The position numbers and the translations under genes are program-made. From Macquaria australasica (taxonomy: Eukaryota > Chordata > Actinopteri > Centrarchiformes > Percichthyidae): a stretch of DNA of 64,000 bases. The notes below the pieces were generated by a model, which was not told the DNA's origin, did not search any database, and was given only the letters and a program-made list of their open reading frames with translations. Shown piece by piece: positions 49,101 through 61,100 of the stretch. Location: contig SEMN01000102.1 of NCBI GenBank assembly GCA_005408345.1, positions 248,001-312,000 on the forward strand, in the 5' to 3' direction. Numbering within the stretch: the first letter of the stretch is position 1; every line of letters starts with the position of its first letter.

Positions 49101-52100
49101 TTCCCCAAGGCTCAATCCTTGAGCATCTTTTATTCAACCTTAACATGGTTCCATTAGACCAAATTATACAAAACAATGAAATCACCCATCATAATTTTGC
49201 AGACATTTAACTGATGTCAAAGTAGGGCAAAACTGAGTGATAAAAGGAAGGAAGGCAAAGAGTCTGTGCTCATCTCAACCCTTTGAAAACCAAGTGTGGG
49301 AATTCCTCATGTAATCTGACCTAAATTTGAACAGCTCATTGTCAATAAAGAAAAATGAATGGAGAAAAAATGAACACATCACACAAATTCATACACCGAT
49401 CAACCATAACATAATGACCACCTGCCTAATATTGTGTGGGCCAAAACAGCCCTGACCCACTGAGACATGGACTCCACTAGACCTCTGAAGGTGTGCTGTG
49501 GTATCTGGCACCAAGATGTTAGCAGCAGATCCTTTAAGTCCTGTAAGTTGCGAGGTGGGGCCTCCATGGATTGGACTTGTTTGTCCAGCACATCCCACAG
49601 ATGCTCGATTGGATTGAGATCTGGGGAATTTGGAGGCCAAGTCAACACCTTGAACTCGTTGTGGTGTTCCTCAAACCATTCCTGAACCATTTTTGCAGTG
49701 TGGCAGGTTGCATTATCCTGCTGAAAGAGGCCAGTGCCATTAGGGAATACCGTTTCCATGAAGGGGTGTACTTGGTCTGCAACAATGTTTAGGTAGGTGG
49801 TACGTGTCACAGTAACATCCACATGAATGGCAGGACCCAAGGTTTCCCAGTAGAAGATTGCCCAAAGCATCACACTGCCTCCGCCTGCTTGCTTTCTTCC
49901 CATAGTGCATCCTGGTGCCATGTCTTCCCCAGGTAAGCGACGCACACGCGCCCGGCCATCCACATGATGTAAAAGACAACGTGATTCATCAGACCAGGCC
50001 ACCTTCCTCCATTGCTCCATGGTCCAGTTCTGATGCTCACGTGCCCATTGTAGGCGCTTTCGGCGGTGGACAGGGATCAGCATGGGCACCCTGCTACGCA
50101 GCCCCATACGCAACAAGCTGCGATGCACTGTGTTCTGACACCTTTCTATCAGAACCAGCATTAACTTGTTCAGCAATTTGAGCTACAGTAGCTCTTCTGT
50201 TGGATCGAACCACACGGGCCAGCCTTCGCTCCCCACGCACATCAATGAGCCTTGGCCGCCCATGATCCTGTCGCCGGTTCACCGGTTTTCTTTCCTTGGA
50301 CCACTTTTGGTAGGTACTGACCACTGCAGACCGGGAACACCCCACAAGAGCTGCAGTTTTGGAGATGCTCTGACCCAGTCGTCTAGCCATCACAATTTGG
50401 CCCTTGTCAAAGTCGCTCACATCCTTACGCTCGCCCAGTTTTCCTGCTTCCAACACATCAACGAGGACAAAATGTTCACTTGCTGCCTAATATATCCCCC
50501 CCACTGACAGGTGCCATTGTAACGAGATAATCAACGTTCTTCACTTCACCTGTCAGTGGTCATAATGTTATGGCTGATCGGTGCAAGTCTTTGCACTGGT
50601 GTGTCACAGAACAGAGTTTAAAATATTGTTGCATATCTGTAAAAACCTTGCACTTACCATCTTAACTCAATTCTATTTATTTATTCATATTTGTATCATC
50701 AACAATACCGAAAGATTTAGTTTGATTCTGATTCTCCCATATTTACAATGCCAAAAATGTAGTCAAACATTTGTGTTCCTCAACCCAATAAGTTTAATAA
50801 TCACAATTAACCAGGCTTTTAGAGTATACTGTGGCGCATTGTGTTCATTCTGCAGTCTCTCTTTTAGAGTTATCACATGAAATTTAAACAAAGATTGTAT
50901 CATGACTTGTACGCGGAATTGTGTGTCCTTAAATCCCTTATAACTTCGAGGATTTGGGAGGCATTATCTAAAAACCATGTGATTACAACCAAACAGCATG
51001 TTAGGAAGACATATCCATCCAATCATCACCACATTCTAATTTTGTTCATCCGTTAAGCGGTGAAATCTCCTTAGGGCCCTCCCCTGCCCCACTGGCCTTA
51101 TGGCTAATAGACCGGCCAGAGCAGGGGATTAAGCCAGGGAACTCGCTGCTTCCACATTGGCAACCAAGGGAAGAGATTAGCAAAGGTCTTTAGAGCCGCC
51201 TAATACACTGGGTTGAAAAGAGCCCCTATTGGCCATCGGATAGCACTGTGCTAACAAGGAGGCTGGTGGTGGGAAAAGTGCAGCGAGTGGTTTTGTGAGA
51301 CTCAGGACTCTGAAATGGGGCAAACCCTCTCATTATGGTTGTTTAGCAAGAACACACAGTTGTCTCAGTTCAGTTAGCTCATCATAGCTAACACTAAACT
51401 GTTTAAAGCCACATAAAAAGAGGGCACAGACAACGTGCCACTGTTTACACAAATCCCAAACATTGTGATTCATGTTCGGATCAGATCAGATCAGATCGGA
51501 ATCCGATCCGGTCCGTCCATTTTGTGAACAGATCGATTACTGCTTTATATGCTCTGATGATGTGTTTTATTAAAATTGTAAAGGAAGGAAGAGATATGTA
51601 TTTATTATAGAAAAGAGTTCTATTTATCTATTGATGTTTTTTCACCATGTAAATACAGATAAATGTTAAGGTGTCTTTATGAGGAGTTTAACGGCAACAT
51701 GGTTTTCAATTTTTGTTGGTGTGCTGTGATGATGCCGATCATTTGTTACTTCCACTGCGTTTTTAGAGCAGGGAACAATCACACTAACCCACAATATTAT
51801 GGCCCTGTTGGAAGCGAGGTCAAACCAGAACAGTCCCTGTCCTTAACCGAGCTGTCCATGTTACAATAAACTGGCTTAAAATGTCCATGCTGTCCATGGT
51901 ACAGTAAACTGGCTTAAAATGTGCTCAGGAGCAGAACGTAATGAACTCTCAATGTACTTTAGTTACTCTGAAGAAGTTGCCATTTGCGTACCAATATTTA
52001 ACAAAACGTAATTATAGTATTTAGTCCAGTAGTTTTTATTTCCAGTTTGGACTTTGCTATATTTTAAGTCGCATCTGTTAGAGACTAAAAGAAAAAGCAT

Positions 52101-55100
52101 GAAAAAAATATGACAAACTGTGCACAAGAGAGTTGAGCAGAAGTGCGCAGTCAGCAGCTGCGACAGGACAATGTGCTGGCAGGCTGGCGCTCAGCTGGTC
52201 TATTTTGTGGCAGGGATGAGACACTGTGCAGCAATAAATGTGTACTTGATGGCTTTAACATAACCGTTAGCAGCAGCTGGAAGAGGTGTTGACTTTGACT
52301 TTGTGACTGAGGTTAGAGAAAGACTGATAACTCCTGGTTCAATTGAAAGTGGTTTACATCCCGAGTTGAAAGTTGTAACTACTTGCAACGCGCCGGTCTG
52401 CAACGCGCCGGTCTGCAACATTCTGAAACCTGCCAGTTTACACCAAAGCGACTAGACAAGACAGTGTATCGTTTCCATAGCAACGACTCTCTGTACTTCT
52501 ATACTTCTGTTCTATCTGCTGGCTTTTCAGGCATTTTTTTCGCTGGATATAATTTGTAGCATCTTAAAACATGAATGAGGATAGTGGTAGTTACTTGCTA
52601 CAGTTGCATTTCTAGTATTGATATAAACATAAAAAAACGAGAGGATCGAGATGGCCAGCTGACTTTGCTACAAGCCAATTGGCTGTTGAAACAAGTGCCT
52701 TACGTTCTAAAAACCAGCCGCTGGCAACTTGACAATCAGAGTTGCAGGCGACGTCATAAGTCGGCTTGAGTCGAGCCGAGACGGGCCAGTTCACACCGCC
52801 GCAACATTTCTCTGCAATGTTCTAAAACGAATTTGTCTTGTCGCGAACCTTTAGTCTGAACTGGCCTTAAGATTCAAATATTAAGAGAGTGTCATGGAAA
52901 ACTTGGCCCAACATGAAACAAAGGTGTAGGACAGAGGAGGGAGCAACTCACAGGTGCCTGCGGTGGAGCTCCATGATCCTCTCCTGCACCTTCTCTTGGT
53001 ACGGCAACAGCTTGTTCATCCTCAGGAAGTCCCTGTCTGCTACGTCATCATAGTCGCCAATCTCCGCTGTGGTTTAAGGAGGAGCACATCAGTTTTTCAG
53101 TGTACATCAACATGAGTAAGTGAGGTCCACTGACTTTATTTTTGAAAGTGTGCACAGGGTTTTAGGGTCCAATACCAATGACTAAACAGTTTCTTTAATG
53201 ATCAAGTTCTATGAGATTAGAATGATGTGCCCAATTCTTAGACCTATTATTCTCTTTTAAGACTCACTCTTTGCTGTTGATTATACCTGATGTTAATTAT
53301 TCATAAATCCTTCACATTCAAATATAACAAACTTTATTAGGCACACCTAGCAAAACAGTGCATTATACTGGCAGGTGTTTCTGTTATTTAGCCTATACTC
53401 ATTGATATAAATGGGGTGGACAAATGTAATCCAGAGAAAAATAACATTTCTAGCATGTGAATCCTTGTTCGTGTGTGTTAGCGTAAGTGATTGTGTGCAC
53501 TTAATCACGGCCGCCTAATGCAAACCACTTCATCGTTACAACAGATGTTGGAAATACTGAAGAATGACGTTGAAATGCAGTCATTGCGAGAACTGGCTGA
53601 ATCTGGCACAACACATTTACTGAGTACTGTCGCCATCAAATGAACAAAGCAAATATTGTAGTAAAAACGCCATCTTAAAAACATACACTGGACAAGGTGA
53701 GAGGCCAGCAGGGCTCCAGTATTTTCTGTGCAGATCAACCGGCCCTCCATCAGATCTCTTTTCATCTGCAGCGAGAATAAGTACCTATAAAAAGAAACAG
53801 AAAGCACAGAGGCTTAGTCATCTGTCATGAGAAGTAAATAAGAAAGTCAAATTTATCACATTTTATTTGACATATCTTTATCAAAGTTAAATGTCATTTA
53901 ACAGCCCTTCACAAAATAACTCCTTGAATCTCAAATGTGATTGTTTATTAATGTAAAAATACACAAGCCTAGATTTATTTTCCCATTGAAATTTGTGTTT
54001 TTTCCCCCCATTTCTTGAGTTTGTTGTTAATGTATAATAAATAGAAGCATTTACAAAATGTCCTACTGACTGCAGCAAAGCATTAAAAGAACATTTTTGG
54101 TAGGACAAACATAATGTCCTAAAAAAAAACATAATTGTGAGCTTTTGAAAAGGAAAAAAGTGTGCAGTTTCCAAAGCCCCTCTACACAAGCATGAGAGAA
54201 AAGTAATATCCAGTAGGAAATTACAGTCACTGACCTCGTGTACTCCTCCTGCAGCTGACCGGGGTCTGGGGGAAAGAATTTCACTGACAGTCTAAAAAGC
54301 ACATTTGCTGGTCCTGAAAAACATGAAAACAGATCATCAGCGCACCAACACATTTTCATTAGGTGGAAATTGAGCTAATATTTGAGCTCACTTACTTCTG
54401 ACTTGCTTCACAACAGGTTTTGTGGGTTCTAGCCAAACCTGATGAGAAACAAATAGTATCGTCTTCACAATAATATCACATCCTTTTACAAAATCTGACA
54501 GATGGTGACAGCTCAGTCTTAAATGACTCCCTTACTACATTGTGTCAGCATCTAGATAACATTAGTAGAGTGATGTGGCAATGTTGTGGGCAAAAGTTGG
54601 CTTCACTGCCTCACCGTAGGAGCCTGCTTGCCCCATTACATCTGGCCCTGATTGAGGGAGGAATATACTGGATTCCTGACAGATATATTGAAATATCAGC
54701 TGATATTTGCCTGAATCCGTCCCTCAGTTTTTAGTTGGGGCTTAAAATAAATTCAGAAAAAGTATAGATACTGGTGCATTGATTAGTAAACAATTTGAGC
54801 AAATACGATTAGTAGATGCATTGATTAATTCATCGACAGATCATCAATTAACTGTAATTGTACGTAGCAAACATTTGATTGTTCCTGCTTCTCAGATGAT
54901 TTGCTGATTTTCCTTGTCCAACTTAAAGAGAAACTGGTATTTTTAAACCTGGGCCCTATTTTTACAAATTTTGGGGTCTAAATGACTAATAGATTAATAG
55001 TTAGTTTTGGAATTGGTCCAGTAGATCACCTCCACTCCATTCCGCGAACAGGCTGCAATAGCTGCAACATAATCCTTTGGGGCAATTGCGCCTGTGGAAA

Positions 55101-58100
55101 GTACGTCCACTAAAAGTGCTTGTTTTTGCCACTGACAGGCTCAGACTGTTATTCTAAGTGTCTGACAACATTATGGAAAGGATCCCTACAGAGACAGACC
55201 ATTTGTTAAAGAGTAAGATCCTTTCTGGACCAATTCCAAAACTTTTGGCAAGTATTAGTCATTTAGACCCCAAAATATGTGAAAATACTAATACTGAGGT
55301 ATCCCTTTAATAGTGTACTGAATATACAGTATTTGGGTTTAGGACTGTTGGTCAGACATTTCCTAGATTATTCGTTTAACTGAGAAAATAAGAGCCATAC
55401 AATATTAAAATGTATTCAATGTAAAAAAACAAAAAAAACAACCATCAGTTGTCAATTTTCCTATAAAGCTGTAGCTGCCTGAACAATGGATAGTTTAAAC
55501 TGACATTAGCACCAGGTCCACACATCCTGCGCTGGTCAGAACATAGCAAGTGTTTCCAAAACATCACATATGTATGTGACCCTGCCAGGTCACTTAAAAA
55601 GTTCTTAAATGATTCAAAACGGTTCTTAAGTTGCTGTCATACAATCAGCAAAGCACATAACTTTGGTAAAAACATCCAGTTTGTTCATGGAAAAAGTGTT
55701 GACACCAGGCTCAGCAGCAAAGCTACATGTGGCGAAGGAACCGGGAGGCTCGCTAATATTTTAAACGTATAAGAGTAGAGTTTTTTTGGAGTAACTCTGC
55801 TCTTGTATGTGGGTAAAGGGAGCATTAAAGATAAACAGAGCTGCCAAAGTTGAACTTGTTTGAACTTTGACCTTGATTGCCATTTTACCTCTGTGGTTAG
55901 AGGCACTTCACTCTTTACCTTTGCAGTTGCTGCCAGCCTGGATTTTAAACATAGTATTTGACTCTTGTCACACGAAAGCTTCTTAAAAACAACACTGCAG
56001 AGCAACAAATGTGCTGTATATAAAGCATTCTTTGAAGAAGATATACAGTATGGTTCATAGCTCTTCTCTGTTACTTTACAAAAAACTTGTAGGTGGTCCT
56101 GAATTCCACTTACGTTTCTGGAAGAATGAAACAACGGAAAATCTGACACTTTGTTTATGGGCACTTGTGCCAAATATGTTCAAAATATTCCTCGATTATA
56201 TACTTCTCAAGTCCAGGAAAACAATACTAATTCATTGTTTGCACTGCTGGAGAAAGTCATGCTGTCATCAAGCTGTGAGCTTTGACCTTTGAAACGCTGG
56301 TCAGTACTTAACTGACATGTTTAATCAATTTGCATGTCAGTTCCTTGATATTCAATGTGTCTATTTCAAACAGGAAACAAAAGACACAGTTGCTAGTGTA
56401 CGTACCCAGTTCATCTGCATGTTCTGAAACTCCAGGCCAAAGTAATCACTCTCTATGAGGTTGCCTCTCAGGAAAACCTCAGAGAGGAGTGCCTGTCCAA
56501 GAGCATTTGGCTGAAAGAAAATAACAAGAGAAAAAGGAATTATTATTTTCATCACTATGTCAACACAAAGATCTTAAAAGTTCACTGTTCACACATTTTA
56601 CAATCTCAATAGAAAAGAGAAATTGCATTGTTCTGGCTAAAAACTTTTGAAAAACAACATGGCCTGACGACATAGGTGATTAACAGACACCACTATCAAA
56701 AACTGATTTTTGCTTATGCTGGGGTGAGGAAGGCCATGCTTGTGTTCAAAGTAAGCACAGAATCAACACTAGACTGTGTGGTGCAGAAAATATTTGGCAT
56801 CTGTAAATGATCCACTTCATTGTGCCTTTTATGGCTGTGTATGTTCCATCTGTCAATTTAAATACTTTCCTTGACTTGGATGAGCAAGTAAACGGCCAAA
56901 ACTGTCTCCTACTGTACATTAACCGTTATCTGGCCCTGAGCAGAGCGCAGCAAAAGCACAAGCAGGAAATCTGCCGAAGTTTACCTTCTCAAAGCTCTGG
57001 GGTTTGTTTTCACTAAATGAAGAACTAATTACTATGTACTAAGAACACACTGCAGTTGAGGTTTGGAATCCTAGCCTGTGACTTTTTGAGAAAATTATAG
57101 CCTGAAACATCTGGTTGTAATGTAAAATAGTATTTTTAAAAGCCTTATAAAAAAGAACTGCTTTGCATTGGCTACAGTAAAGCATTACAACTCAAAGCGC
57201 ACCAGAAGATATACCGTAGTTAGCCTTTTCATTGCTTTGATACAATCATATGTTCTGCATTCACAAAATCTATAAATTGCAGGTGAAACCTACTAACACA
57301 ACATCCATAAATTTAGGAATCTGTTGTAAAATGGCCCTTTTTCCGTGCATTTACAGGGTCTGATTACAGCTGATCTCAACAAGAGAACAAAAACTGGTGT
57401 GTTAAAACACTTTGTCTGGGCTGTCTTTGAGCACAGGCCAAACATACTATCCAGACAGCAACACGAAGTATTCAAAATGTATCAGCAGCCAAATGGAAGA
57501 AACATTTTGAGGTATTTTGCCTCAGTTTGACTCCTTTAGTGGGGTTCAGTGACTGCCAATTCACCAAAGAGTCAATGCAATCATATACTGAGCTCTATGC
57601 AGATGGAGTCAATGTCTAAAGTGCTTTGTAAACAAAATTATTAGAGCAAAACCAAATCTTCCCTGTGGATTAAGACAACAATTCCAGCATTTAAAGTGCA
57701 GATTTAAAGCTTATATAACAATGTTAAACAGGTATAATGAGCCTAATCACTCCGCAGACATGAGATTTAAAATATAGCCACCTCTTCTCCATTTCTTTTT
57801 AAATCAAGCTGTGAAATATTATGTTTGGTTTTTTTCCCCCTTAGTGTAGTAGTCATGAGCAAACTACACTGTGTTGACTGGTGTGCTCTCAGAAGCCCCT
57901 CCTTTGTATTACTCATTAACCCTCTGTAGGAATGTAAAACTGCACTCTCACAGCACTCCGGTCTCGAGGAAGAGTTCAATCCTCCTCTCGGACATTTTAC
58001 TGTATCTTCCACAATCTGAGACAGAAGGGTGACCATTTTCACTGATCCATTTGCTGCCAGACAGCTAGCAAAAAGGACATGGTACACTACTGTAAATCAC

Positions 58101-61100
58101 TCTCACATGAATACACAAAAAGCATGCAGTGTAGTGGCTGCATCGACCTAATGTCATATGCAGAATCATTTTTACAAGGAATTTCATCATAATGCAGACC
58201 TGCGCAGATCATTTCCCTTCAAATAACGTCTTCTTTCTTCTGACCACGTTGGGTTATCTGTGTGTGCAATCAGTTACTGTATACACAGTGGGCACACAGT
58301 TATTAATATATAATACCACTGCAGGGATAGCACCCTGAGAAGAGGGAGAAATAATGCCACGTGACAAAGGCAACAAGCCAAACCTGAATTTAGAGCAACA
58401 AAATGATTTCAGAAATGTAAAATGTATATAATCTGTTGACTCTGTGAGCTCCTGGCCTGGCAGAGAAACATATCCAGAGGGGTCGAGAGACACTTATCTC
58501 ACATAATATCTACATTGTGACATGCAATTAAATATTATCTGGGATACTGGTTAATATCGTTTTTTCCTGATCTTAAAGGTTATCAGTGCGGATGCAATTC
58601 AATTTCGAGTCCATTAATCGATTGACAAAAAATTAACCGACAACAATTTTGATGATCGTTTGTTTAAGATATTTATCAAACAAAAAATGCCAATTTCTCT
58701 GTTTGATATTATTGCCATTTGAAATATTTTGGTTTTGGACTGTCGGTAAGACAACACAAGCAACTTAAAGATGGCACCCTGGGCTCTGGGAAATTTTGAT
58801 GAGCATTTTGCACAATTCTGACATTTTCAAGAAGATTAAAGAAATAAAAAATATGTGAATGTGAATCCATCTAGTGTAGTCATCACATTACAATAAACTT
58901 TACTAATGATCATTTCTCAATTTTTGTGCAGTGTAAATATCTTCTGAAAGCACAAAAAGTCATACCAAAAAATATTGCAAAATTACTACTAGAATATAAA
59001 TATTTATATATAAGAATATTTAAGAAAAATACTCAGGTATTTTATTTGGTCAACATTCTCCAACCCCGTCTTCGGCCATGATTTATCTAAAGCCATTCTG
59101 CCGTGCAAAATGTGTCACAAAATCAGTGGGCTGCTACCTAAAAGCCCATCTGCGATGCGACAGTGAGATCATCACATGCCGTTTTGTTCACACTCAACTT
59201 GTGGCATGGACAGCAGTCTCATCTCTGAGCTCTTAACATTAAGGCGGGTCAGTGGGTCACCCAATCAAGCTCCGAAAGCAGCAGGGATTATGACAAACAG
59301 ATGTTTCTCTGGGAGACAAATCTACCCTTGTGTGTGTGAAGGGGGAGGGGGGTGGAGGGAGGGGGCATAGCATACATATGCAGGTCTTGAAAAGCAGCCA
59401 GCTATGAGGGAAGACTGCCCCTCTCATGCGCAGAGAGAGAAGAAGAAAACGTACAGGTAACCCAAATATCACCCAGCCTAGGCTAGTTCAAATCCAGGGC
59501 TTGCGTGTACCTTGCATTACAGGTTAAGCATGGCTCACCAAACAGCAGTTGATATTCCCCAGCCACCAGTGAATGGCACTGCACTCTGGTAGAACCTCCT
59601 ACTGACAGCAGGGGTGTGTTGGGGCTTGTACTTGGCACAGTGGGATGTACATTGTTTAGGCCTTGCCGCCTGGAGATTTCCTGTTGACATACATTTTAAA
59701 GCTCGGCACACCAGTGGCCGCTTTCACAAGTCCGTGAGGAGACATCTCGAACCATCAACAGGTTCTTTGATGCCTTTCTCAACTTAATAGCAACTTTCAT
59801 TTTGAAATAATTAGCGCCGATTTCTTCTCCCCACCTGGCTTCAGAACAAGCCTGTGGGCAGTTGGCGAGGGCGTTTGTTGGCAGATAAACACTACATAGT
59901 GGTAATCAGGATCAGGTGTGTTAGTGTGCCTTCTGCTCAGGTCACCTGTGTAACCCAGATAACTCTCCAAAGTAAGCTTTGCCTCCAAAGCACAGAAAAA
60001 AACTTGATAGGTGAGAAATATCATAACAGTAGCAACAGGAGAGATCAGTAATGTGCAGAACGTGGGTTTGCTTCAGATGTTAAATAAGTCCTTGTAGGCA
60101 CAGCCATTAGGCTGTTTAGCTACTTCAGTACACAGTGGAATACTGGGAGCACTTTCTTTGTAGAGATGAGAGCTGTGTGCTCAGCTGTAGTGGCTGTAAT
60201 TAAGAGCAAGAGTACTCCTTTTTTGAGCATCTACATGAAACAGATGCCCAATTCTGCTCCATCCATTACACAGATAATTATACTTACTTCAATTATACTA
60301 TCCCCGACTACGCTATACTAGTCTGATATAACAAGACAACATTTAAAAGACTATTAAAACACCAGTATCTTTCTTTTCACAGTCCATCTTATCTTTCAGT
60401 TAAAAGATAAAAACCGCAACGACACCTTGCCATCGAGTTACACGAGTTTCATCATTCTCAACTGACAAAATCAAAAAGTGATTTCTGCTGCAGGCCAGTG
60501 GTTCAAATTCCAAACCTTCGGCAGGACTTCACTCCTGTGTGTTCCCCCTCCCCCACAAGCCAGACACAAACTTTGTACTGGCCATGGCTGCTCCCTCTGA
60601 ACTGCTCTTTTAACACCAGAGGCTGTCCCCCCCTCCCAAAACCCACTTGGTTGTCAACCTTGCTATTTATGTGCTTGTTTGCTAACACTAAAGCAAAGCC
60701 TGCCCCGGATTCCCTCCCTCCGATGCCCCAACTGTACCGCATTTTCACACAGCTAGGTTTCACATCTCACCCTCTGATCCTCCCCCCCCCCCTTTTTTCC
60801 CCGCAAGTTTTGAGCTGGAAGTTAAGGCCAGCAAAAAAGGGGGGCCGGCTGTGCTGTGCTGGATAAAAGAAGCCTGTGTTTCCCTGCCCTGATGGCCCAT
60901 GCCTCCCTGTCCAGAAACCACAAGGCTGAGCTTTCTCCTGCGCTGGCTGTGGGAGGGGCCTGCGGACAAGAGCCGTGCAAGCAAATGTCTGCTGATGATG
61001 ACCATGCTGGGTACCTGCAGCAGATGAAGGCCACAGATCAAAGCACATGCACTCGGATCAAATTTGTCTGTTGGAGTTACAGACTAAAGACATTATACAA

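Noticed and set aside
55685..56173. 162-codon minus-strand ORF in farp2 intron 2
   Set aside because: No recognisable motif, and the neighbouring farp2 exons already join in phase without it.
60498..60866. 122-codon plus-strand ORF in farp2 intron 1
   Set aside because: Driven by C-rich low-complexity sequence; no family resemblance.
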